This document shows, piece by piece, positions 52,064 through 58,850 of a stretch of DNA of 64,000 nucleotides (position 1 is its first letter; the number at the start of each line of letters is the position of its first letter). The DNA lies in NCBI RefSeq assembly GCF_016469035.1, contig NZ_JAEHJZ010000010.1:124001-188000 (forward strand). Reading direction: 5' to 3'. Position numbers and translations under genes: made by a program. This stretch comes from Gelidibacter salicanalis. Lineage in GTDB: Bacteria; Bacteroidota; Bacteroidia; Flavobacteriales; Flavobacteriaceae. The notes below the pieces were generated by a model. That model was not told the origin of the DNA. It saw only the letters and a program-made list of their open reading frames with translations, and did not search any database.

Positions 52064-53386
52064 TTAGCTGTAAAACTCTTTTACAAATTCATCATAGGTA
52101 ATTTCCTTAACCTTAATGTTTGCTTCTTTTTTATAAAGTTCCAGTAACTTTTGACTCATCAATTGTTCTGACAAACGTTTTACTTCATCTCTGTTGGACA
52201 AAATACGTGCCGCGATATCCTCCAACTCTTTGTCTTGAGGGTCCATTTGTCCAAATTGTGCCATTTGCACTTTTATCATTTCTTTAGAGAAATCCTTTAG
52301 ATCATCAAAAGTAACTTGTAAATCATACTTTTGGATCAATTTCCCTTCGATCAATTGGTAACGCATGCTTTTTTCAGAGTTTTCATACTCTTCTTTAGCC
52401 TGATCTGCATTCAATTGATCTTCACCTGCCGTTTGCATCCATTTTTGTAGGAAGGTTGACGGAAGGTCAAATTTTATGTTTTCAACCAAATATTCAGTAA
52501 CGTCATTCAAGAATTTTTGATCGCCTTGCTGTCCGAATTGTTTTTCAGAATCTTCCTTGATTTTAGCTTTCAATTCAGTCACTGAAGTTACAACGTCTTT
52601 ACCAAACAATTTATCAAACAACTCTTGGTCTAAATCTGCCAATTCTCTCGTGTTGATTTCTTCGACTGTAAAGGCAACTTCAACATCCAATCCATGGGCA
52701 TCATCATGAGCTACTTTTAAAAAGTTCATTAAATCATGATCGTCACTGAAGAGTCCTTTAGTTTTTAAAGTGACAACATCACCAACTTTAGCACCAATGA
52801 ATGCTTTTTCAGCGGTTTTACTTTTTATCTTATCTAAAGTAAGGGTTGCTTTGTTATTGATCTCCTTTTCTTCGTTTACAAAAACACCAGTAACTTCTGA
52901 GTCTTTAGTAACCCTATCCTGAGAGATCAATTTGCCATATTGCTTACGAATGTGCTCCACTTGATCGTCAATCATTTTATCGTCCGCAACAATAGCATAT
53001 TGGGTAATGGCCTTTTTGCCTTTAAGGTCAACCTCAAATTCTGGAGCTAAGCCCAATTCAAACTCGAATGAAAAAGTATCAGCATCCCAATCTAAATCAT
53101 CCTGAGCTTTTGGCAATGGGTTACCTAAAACATCCAATTTCTCCTCAGTCAAATATTTCTTAAGAGCGTCCTGTAATAGCTTATTGACTTCATCAACCAA
53201 AACAGCTTTTCCGTACTGCTTTTTTACCATTGTCATTGGCACATGCCCTTTTCTGAATCCAGGAATGTTAGCCGATTTACGGTAATCTATAAGAATTTTT
53301 TCAACTTTATCACTATAGTCTTCTTTAGCGATATCTACTTTTACAACAGCATTTAATGCGTCAATGTTTTCTCTTGTAATATTCAT
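52064..53386 (-). CDS. tig: trigger factor (ribosome-associated chaperone)
   Basis: 440 residues. The ribosome-docking loop is recognisable in the N-terminal domain (IPGFRKGHVPMTMVKKQYG, residues 41-59; consensus GFRxGxxP). A central domain follows with the weakly conserved PPIase region, and the helical chaperone C-terminal domain occupies residues 260-440. In Bacteroidota the PPIase region is often degenerate, and it looks so here. It heads the tig-clpP-clpX block. Confidence 0.94.
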   Translation of the reverse strand: MNITRENIDALNAVVKVDIAKEDYSDKVEKILIDYRKSANIPGFRKGHVPMTMVKKQYGKAVLVDEVNKLLQDALKKYLTEEKLDVLGNPLPKAQDDLDWDADTFSFEFELGLAPEFEVDLKGKKAITQYAIVADDKMIDDQVEHIRKQYGKLISQDRVTKDSEVTGVFVNEEKEINNKATLTLDKIKSKTAEKAFIGAKVGDVVTLKTKGLFSDDHDLMNFLKVAHDDAHGLDVEVAFTVEEINTRELADLDQELFDKLFGKDVVTSVTELKAKIKEDSEKQFGQQGDQKFLNDVTEYLVENIKFDLPSTFLQKWMQTAGEDQLNADQAKEEYENSEKSMRYQLIEGKLIQKYDLQVTFDDLKDFSKEMIKVQMAQFGQMDPQDKELEDIAARILSNRDEVKRLSEQLMSQKLLELYKKEANIKVKEITYDEFVKEFYS

Positions 53387-53530
53387 ATTCTAATTAATAA
53401 AGCCTTAGGCGTTTTAATGTTTAACGATTTTTTAAACCTACAAGGGTTCCTATTTTCTGTGGAATTAGTTCAAATATTGCATTAAAAGCTCTTCTCAATA
53501 CACTGGTTTGACTAGTAAAAAATCGGGACG

Positions 53531-53560
53531 CAAAATTAAGCAATTTTTAAATCCCAACAA
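53531..53560 (-). promoter_or_regulatory. predicted promoter for tig
   Basis: Minus strand: TTG (53560-53558), 19 bases, TAATTTTG (53538-53531), an exact consensus match with a leader of about 140 bases. Confidence 0.6.
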
Positions 53561-53591
53561 AGTTTTTAAACACTTGATTCAGAGACTCGTT

Positions 53592-53933
53592 TTAGTCTCT
53601 GTCCAATAATGAATAAAGTACAGATTGTAAAAATGATAAGAGCAAGCTAAACAGCAATGCAATCCAAAAACCGTTTACCTCAAATCCGCCCATAAACTCA
53701 TCTGCCAACAGGATTATACAGGCATTGATGACCAATAAAAACAAGCCTAAGGTGAGGATGGTGATAGGCAAGGTTAAAATAACCAATATCGGTTTTAAAA
53801 TCATGTTAAGTAGCCCTAATACAATCGCTAAAACAATAGCCGATGTAAACCCCGCAACTTCCACTCCTGGAAGGAATTTAGCCAATACCACTACGGCAAC
53901 AGCTGTTAAGAGTAATCTGATTATTAAGTTCAT
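53592..53933 (-). CDS. phage-holin-superfamily (family 4-like) membrane protein
   Basis: 113 residues with four hydrophobic segments: IIRLLLTAVAVVVLAKFLPG, FTSAIVLAIVLGLLNMIL, LVILTLPITILTLGLFLLVIN and FWIALLFSLLLSFLQSVLYSL. KPILVILTLPITILTLG is characteristic of the YvlD/holin-4 family found in many bacterial chromosomes without any phage. Its function is unclear (envelope stress is one suggestion). The 11-unit heptanucleotide repeat begins 17 bases upstream of its start codon. Confidence 0.85.
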   Translation of the reverse strand: MNLIIRLLLTAVAVVVLAKFLPGVEVAGFTSAIVLAIVLGLLNMILKPILVILTLPITILTLGLFLLVINACIILLADEFMGGFEVNGFWIALLFSLLLSFLQSVLYSLLDRD

Positions 53934-53950
53934 AGGTTTGGTTTTAAAGT

Positions 53951-54027
53951 GTTAGGTGTTAGGTGTTAGGTGTTAGGTGTTAGGTGTTAGGTGTTAGGTG
54001 TTAGGTGTTAGGTGTTAGGTGTTAGGT
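53951..54027. repeat. 11 perfect tandem copies of the heptamer GTTAGGT
   Basis: 77 bases, 11 exact units with no variation, in the gap between the holin-like gene start (53933) and the alpha/beta hydrolase stop (54036). On the minus strand it reads ACCTAAC and occupies the promoter or leader position of the holin-like gene. Perfect identity implies recent expansion by slippage. Confidence 0.97.
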
Positions 54028-54035
54028 AAAATATA

Positions 54036-54806
54036 CTACTTTTTGCCCAAAAACCCTTTTACCTCCTTATAAAAATCTTTTGGGTTTTCTGCGTGCAACC
54101 AATGTCCAGCATTAGCAATGGTTACGATCCTAGCTTTTGGAAAATGCGATTGGATCAAACTCTCATCTTGTACTGAAATGTATTCTGAACGGTCACCACG
54201 CAAAAATAAGGTTTCCTTTTCAAACTTGACGTGCATTGGCAACGGCTCACCAACTTCATTAACCTGTTCTTTTAAAACATCAAGGTTGATGCGTAATGCC
54301 AAAACGCCCTTTTCTTTCCAATAGAGGTTCTTCAGCAAAAATTGTCTTGTGCCAACATCTGGAACATAACCCTTCAGCTCATCATCGGCTTCTCCCCTGT
54401 TTTTGATAGTTTCAAAATCTAATGCCGATAAACCTTTCAGAATAGCGTCATGATGCGTTGGGTAATACCGCGGCGAAATATCTGCAATAATCAATTTGGA
54501 CACCATGTCCGGATATTCAACAGCAAATAACATAGCCGTTTTGCCGCCCATAGAATGCCCTAGGAGAATGATGTCTTTTAAATGATGCTGATCGCAATAA
54601 CGTTTTAGATCTTCAACCATGACCTCATAATTGAATTCATCGCTATGAAAACTTCGGCCATGGTTGCGCTGATCAATCAGGTGTACCTCAAACCCTTCTT
54701 CACTGAAGGTAGTACCGAGTGTTTTCCAATTGTCACCCATTCCTAAAAATCCGTGGAGAAAAATAAACGCTTGGCCTTCGCCTAATATGTTTGAATAAAG
54801 ATTCAT
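54036..54806 (-). CDS. alpha/beta hydrolase (YbfF-type esterase)
   Basis: 256 residues. The fold elements are the oxyanion-region FLHGFLGMGDNWKTL (residues 17-31), DQRNHGRSFHSDEF, the nucleophile elbow GHSMGGKTAM with catalytic Ser (about 96), and the late Asp/His (FLRGDRSEYI; ANAGHWLHAENP). The pattern with DQRNHGRS and GHSMGGK resembles YbfF/ABHD11-type esterases acting on acyl thioesters or esters; the true substrate is unknown. Its leader contains a large GC-rich hairpin. Confidence 0.9.
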   Translation of the reverse strand: MNLYSNILGEGQAFIFLHGFLGMGDNWKTLGTTFSEEGFEVHLIDQRNHGRSFHSDEFNYEVMVEDLKRYCDQHHLKDIILLGHSMGGKTAMLFAVEYPDMVSKLIIADISPRYYPTHHDAILKGLSALDFETIKNRGEADDELKGYVPDVGTRQFLLKNLYWKEKGVLALRINLDVLKEQVNEVGEPLPMHVKFEKETLFLRGDRSEYISVQDESLIQSHFPKARIVTIANAGHWLHAENPKDFYKEVKGFLGKK

Positions 54807-54828
54807 GATTGGTGATTATTGATTGTTG

Positions 54829-54863
54829 ACCCGCCCGAACGTGCCTTTTCGGTACGGGCGGGT
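54829..54863. repeat. GC-rich inverted repeat upstream of the hydrolase gene
   Basis: ACCCGCCCG (54829-54837) pairs with CGGGCGGGT (54855-54863). Between them, TGCC/GGTA extend the stem after a four-base bulge. It stands out in an AT-rich genome and interrupts low-complexity sequence with GATTGTTGA on both sides (54821-54829 and 54868-54876). Confidence 0.7.
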
Positions 54864-54947
54864 TGGTGATTGTTGATTTATGACGAAGGACAAATGAAAG
54901 ATAACGGATAGCCAAAGCACTCATCCCTCAAGACTCATACCTAATAC

Positions 54948-55661
54948 CTACTTCAGCTGCCTTAAATACATATTGATCACATTTTCAATGCCAAGATACA
55001 AACTCTCTGAAATCAATGCATGGCCGATAGAAACCTCTAATAAGTCTGGAATATGCTGTTTAAAAAATTTAATATTATCTAAAGACAAATCATGGCCTGC
55101 ATTAATGCCCAATCCCAACACATTGGCCAAAACAGCACAGTCCGTATAAGGTTTGATTGCCATTTCATTACCTAATCCGTAATGATGCGCAAAAGCCTCC
55201 GTATAAAGTTCAATTCTATCAGCTCCGGTAGCTTTCGCCCCCTCTATTTGTTTCAACTCTGGATCTACAAAAATTGACGTCCGTATTCCGTTTTGTTTAA
55301 ATTCTTTAATGACATCCACCAAAAAATCTTTATGCTTAATGGTGTCCCATCCTGCATTTGAGGTAATGGCATCTTCAGCATCTGGCACCAAAGTAACTTG
55401 TGTAGGTTTCACATCCAAAACCATATCTACAAATTGACGGATAGGATTGCCCTCAATATTGTATTCTGTATACACTTCCGGCTTTAAATCATACACATCT
55501 TGGTAACGAATATGGCGTTCATCTGGTCTGGGATGAATGGTGACGCCCTGGGCGCCAAACTTTTGAACATCTCTTGCAAATTGAACCACATTTGGAACAT
55601 CCCCACCCCTAGAATTTCTTAGGGTAGCAATCTTGTTGATATTAACGCTCAACTTTGTCAT
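54948..55661 (-). CDS. pdxJ: pyridoxine 5'-phosphate synthase
   Basis: 237 residues from ATG 55661 (MTKLSVNINKIATLRNSRGG); an upstream in-frame ATG would add 12 hydrophobic residues and is not typical. It condenses 1-deoxyxylulose 5-phosphate with 3-amino-1-hydroxyacetone phosphate, giving vitamin B6 phosphate. Family motifs: VQFARDVQKFGAQGVTIHPRPDERHIR, VTLVPDAEDAITSNAGWD, RIELYTEAFAHHYG, GLGINAGHDLSLDN and LLEVSIGHALISESLYLG. Divergent from the CBS-nadK operon. Confidence 0.97.
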   Translation of the reverse strand: MTKLSVNINKIATLRNSRGGDVPNVVQFARDVQKFGAQGVTIHPRPDERHIRYQDVYDLKPEVYTEYNIEGNPIRQFVDMVLDVKPTQVTLVPDAEDAITSNAGWDTIKHKDFLVDVIKEFKQNGIRTSIFVDPELKQIEGAKATGADRIELYTEAFAHHYGLGNEMAIKPYTDCAVLANVLGLGINAGHDLSLDNIKFFKQHIPDLLEVSIGHALISESLYLGIENVINMYLRQLK

Positions 55662-55748
55662 AGCTTTTGTTTTATTGAACAAAAATACAAAGTACATGAT
55701 GCTTTTTGTAGTTATTTTTAATTATTTTGCAAGAACAAAATTAAGACC

Positions 55749-56405
55749 ATGCCGTTACGAGAATACATCATCAATGACATCAAACCGCTAAACATAAATG
55801 ATAAGGTAAGCGACCTTAAAATGATGTTTAATGAATTGACCTATTCCCATATTCCTATAGAAAACAATTCAGTGTATTTAGGCTGTATTTCTGAGACTGA
55901 TGTGCATTGTTTTGATGGCAAGGAAACCATTTTAGATTGCAACCATATATTGGAAGGCTTTTTTGTAAGATCAGACACCAATTGGTTGGATGTTCTCGAA
56001 ACCTTTGCACAACATTCCTGTAATATTATGCCGGTATTGGACGAGCAAAATAATTATTTGGGATATTATGAGCTCAATGATATTATTGGCCGCTTCAATG
56101 ACACCCCATTTTTCTCTGAACCGGGTGGCACGTTGATTGTTGAAAAAGGAATTCAGGATTATTCGTTTAGCGAAATTAGCCAGATTGTGGAATCCAATGA
56201 CGCTAAAATATTAGGGGCTTTTATTTCTAAAATGGACGGCGATGTGGTACAGGTAACACTTAAAATTGGAGATTCAGGACTTAATAATGTGATTCAAACC
56301 TTTAGAAGGTATAGTTACAATGTTATTTCTGGTCATGAAGAAGACACCTATATTGAGAATTTAAAGGAGCGCTCAGATTACCTGAACAAATACCTTAATA
56401 TGTAG
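55749..56405 (+). CDS. CBS-domain protein
   Basis: 218 residues. Two CBS motifs (about residues 12-60 and 70-125: TYSHIPIENNSVYLGCISETD; NIMPVLDEQNNYLGYYELNDI) form one Bateman module. A C-terminal region (about 135-205) with FSEISQIVESNDAKILGAFIS resembles the ACT-like tail of AcuB-type proteins. It probably senses an adenosine nucleotide or NAD-type ligand; given nadK starts four bases after its stop, coupling to NAD(P) supply is a reasonable guess but only inference. Confidence 0.87.
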   Translation: MPLREYIINDIKPLNINDKVSDLKMMFNELTYSHIPIENNSVYLGCISETDVHCFDGKETILDCNHILEGFFVRSDTNWLDVLETFAQHSCNIMPVLDEQNNYLGYYELNDIIGRFNDTPFFSEPGGTLIVEKGIQDYSFSEISQIVESNDAKILGAFISKMDGDVVQVTLKIGDSGLNNVIQTFRRYSYNVISGHEEDTYIENLKERSDYLNKYLNM

Positions 56406-56409
56406 CATT

Positions 56410-57291
56410 ATGAAAATTGCCATCTATAGTCAATATTACAAAGGTAATGAAGCATCCGCAGGGGTGCTTTTAAATTATTTATCCCATAAGGAAGCAGACG
56501 TTTTTATTGAGGGTCAATTTTACCGCCTTATGGACAAACATTTAGACCTTAAGACTAATTTTAAGCAGTTTGAAACTTTCCAGACTTTAGATGATTCCTT
56601 CGATTTACTTATAAGTATTGGAGGCGATGGTACTATTTTAAGGGCCATTACTTATGTGAGCGACAGGTCTATTCCTATAATTGGCATCAATACTGGACGT
56701 TTAGGGTTTTTGGCTACCATTCAGAACAATCAAATTGAAAGCGCCCTCGATAGTATTTTTAAAGGCGAGTATAAAATTTCAGAACGCAGCCTGCTATGTA
56801 TTGAAACCGAACCCAAGAACAAAGATCTCGCCCAACTGAATTTTGCGCTTAATGAAATAGCGGTGAGCAGGAAGAACACCACTTCAATGATTACGGTAAA
56901 CACCCATTTAGATGGTGAATATCTAACAACCTATTGGGCAGATGGCTTAATTGTTTCCACACCTACCGGCTCCACGGGCTATTCTCTAAGTTGCGGAGGC
57001 CCTGTAATTTCTCCAGCGGCCAAAAGCTTTGTCATCACCCCTATTGCACCTCATAATTTGAGTGCCAGACCATTGGTAATTCCTGACGGCACTGAAATTC
57101 AATTAAAGGTGGATGGACGTGAAGACTTTTATCTCATTTCTTTAGACTCCAGAATTGCTACCTTGCATAATTCTACCATTGTAACCATAAAAAAAGCAGC
57201 CTTTAAAATTAAGATGATTGAACTACCTAGTGAAAGCTTTATTGACACCTTACGAAAAAAATTATTGTGGGGAGAAGATAAACGTAATTAG
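56410..57291 (+). CDS. nadK: NAD kinase
   Basis: 293 residues. It phosphorylates NAD to NADP. The diagnostic GGDG is in LLISIGGDGTILRAI (about residues 70-84); NTGRLGFLA, NEIAVSRK and TPTGSTGYSLSCGGPVI are the substrate- and nucleotide-binding loops. The N terminus is a typical Rossmann start (MKIAIYSQYYKG). Co-transcribed with the CBS gene. Confidence 0.97.
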   Translation: MKIAIYSQYYKGNEASAGVLLNYLSHKEADVFIEGQFYRLMDKHLDLKTNFKQFETFQTLDDSFDLLISIGGDGTILRAITYVSDRSIPIIGINTGRLGFLATIQNNQIESALDSIFKGEYKISERSLLCIETEPKNKDLAQLNFALNEIAVSRKNTTSMITVNTHLDGEYLTTYWADGLIVSTPTGSTGYSLSCGGPVISPAAKSFVITPIAPHNLSARPLVIPDGTEIQLKVDGREDFYLISLDSRIATLHNSTIVTIKKAAFKIKMIELPSESFIDTLRKKLLWGEDKRN

Positions 57292-57341
57292 ACAATAAAA
57301 CCTTGCAAATACTGTTTACCTGTAATACTATTTGATTCAAA

Positions 57342-57373
57342 TTGTTATAGGCTAATCTTATTTATTATATTTG
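57342..57373 (+). promoter_or_regulatory. predicted promoter for the porG-uppS-bamA block
   Basis: TTG (57342-57344), 21 bases, TATATTTG (57366-57373), 16 bases upstream of the porG start. The spacer is slightly long. Confidence 0.5.
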
Positions 57374-57389
57374 CAAACTTTTAAAATTT

Positions 57390-58109
57390 ATGAGGTATAT
57401 CATTTTATTCTTATTTAGTGTTTGTTTCGTCCCAAACGTCCGAGCTCAAATATACGAAGTTGGTTTTTTTCTAGGCAACAGTAACTTTATTGGCGATGTT
57501 GGTAGTACTAAATATATTGCACCGGTACGACCAGCGGCTGGACTCCTAGTAAAATGGAATAGGAGTACGCGCCACTCCTTTCGTGCATCTGTGTTGTTTA
57601 CAAATTTAGAAGCTCGGGACAAGAACTCCGACGATCCAAGACGTGTAAAGCGAAACTATGAGATTAGCAATACAATTATGGAGCTTTCTGCCGGTATGGA
57701 ATTTACATTTTGGGATTTTGACCTCAACAGTCCTTACCACCAAATTACCCCATATTTATATACTGGAATTTCCACCGCACGACATAAGAATTATTATTTC
57801 AACACCACCAAGACCTCCCCTCCCCCAGGAGCCCCTATACGTCCCATTTATGAAAACACCTATAGCTGGGCTTATGGCATCCCCATGGTGCTAGGTGTTA
57901 AGACAACATCACTTGAGGGACTCATTATAGGTGCTGAAATAGGAGTGAGATACACTTTCTCAGATGAAATTGACGGCAGTAGCCCAGATAACCCAACTAG
58001 AAAAAATCAGCACCAATTTGGAAATATAAATAGCAATGATTGGTATGTGTTTTCAGGGATTACCTTAACTTACACCTTTGGAAACAAACCCTGTTATTGT
58101 TTTAATTAA
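57390..58109 (+). CDS. porG: DUF6089/PorG-like outer-membrane beta-barrel protein
   Basis: 239 residues. A signal peptide (ending PNVRAQ) is followed by YEVGFFLGNSNFIGDVG, the typical DUF6089 start, and an eight-strand-type barrel ending LTYTFGNKPCYCFN. In Porphyromonas gingivalis PorG is a type IX secretion component of this family, and its gene also precedes an isoprenyl transferase and bamA. The local order here is the same, which supports the name; direct T9SS participation is inferred. The stop is followed immediately by the uppS GTG. Confidence 0.85.
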   Translation: MRYIILFLFSVCFVPNVRAQIYEVGFFLGNSNFIGDVGSTKYIAPVRPAAGLLVKWNRSTRHSFRASVLFTNLEARDKNSDDPRRVKRNYEISNTIMELSAGMEFTFWDFDLNSPYHQITPYLYTGISTARHKNYYFNTTKTSPPPGAPIRPIYENTYSWAYGIPMVLGVKTTSLEGLIIGAEIGVRYTFSDEIDGSSPDNPTRKNQHQFGNINSNDWYVFSGITLTYTFGNKPCYCFN

Positions 58110-58850
58110 GTGGATCTAAAAGCACAAATACATACCGACCGACTCCCTAATCATATAGCCATTATCATGGACGGCAACGGCCGTTGGGCAAAGCAGCAAG
58201 GTCTTCTCAGAGTTATTGGTCATGAAAACGGTACTAAATCAGTGAGAGAAGTTGTTGAAGCCAGTGCCGAAATAGGCATTAAACACCTGACCCTTTATGC
58301 ATTTTCTACTGAAAACTGGAACCGCCCGAAGATTGAAGTTCAGACCTTGATGAAACTTCTTGTCAAATCTCTGAAGAAAGAAATCAAGACCCTTCAGGAT
58401 AATGACATCAAGCTCAACGCCATAGGTTGTTTAGACGATTTGCCAAAGAAAGCAAAACAAGAGCTTCAGGAAGTTATTGAAAAAACACAAAACAACAGTA
58501 GAATGGTTTTGACCCTAGCGCTCAGTTATGGCTCACGTGAAGAACTTATAAGCATGGTTAAAAAAATATCCAATAAAGTTAAAAATAATATAATTTCCAG
58601 CGATTCTATTGACGAATCCATTATTAATAAGCATCTTTACACGCAAAATTTGCCAGATGTAGACTTGCTAATCAGGACCAGCGGAGAACAACGTATCAGT
58701 AATTTCTTGTTGTGGCAAATTGCCTATGCCGAATTATATTTCACCAATATTTTGTGGCCCGATTTTAAAAAGCATGACTTATACACCGCCTTGATAGACT
58801 ATCAAAATAGAGAACGACGATTTGGAAAAACAAGTGAACAACTTAGCTAA
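58110..58850 (+). CDS. uppS: undecaprenyl diphosphate synthase (isoprenyl transferase)
   Basis: 246 residues, starting with GTG directly after the porG stop; the only early ATG is inside the active-site motif, so GTG is required. It makes the C55 lipid carrier for peptidoglycan and surface glycans. IIMDGNGRWAK carries the catalytic Asp21; LTLYAFSTENWNRP, LALSYGSREEL, and DLLIRTSGEQRISNFLLWQIAYAELYF are family signatures. Its 3' end overlaps the possible starts of bamA. Confidence 0.96.
   Translation: MDLKAQIHTDRLPNHIAIIMDGNGRWAKQQGLLRVIGHENGTKSVREVVEASAEIGIKHLTLYAFSTENWNRPKIEVQTLMKLLVKSLKKEIKTLQDNDIKLNAIGCLDDLPKKAKQELQEVIEKTQNNSRMVLTLALSYGSREELISMVKKISNKVKNNIISSDSIDESIINKHLYTQNLPDVDLLIRTSGEQRISNFLLWQIAYAELYFTNILWPDFKKHDLYTALIDYQNRERRFGKTSEQLS

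Noticed and set aside
53592-53933. Prophage remnant, suggested by a holin-type membrane protein
   Set aside because: The holin-4-like family is common on chromosomes and no other phage gene is near.
53951-54027. CRISPR array or telomere-like repeat
   Set aside because: The units are seven bases with no spacers, and there are no cas genes; the resemblance to telomeric TTAGG repeats is coincidental in a chromosomal intergenic position.
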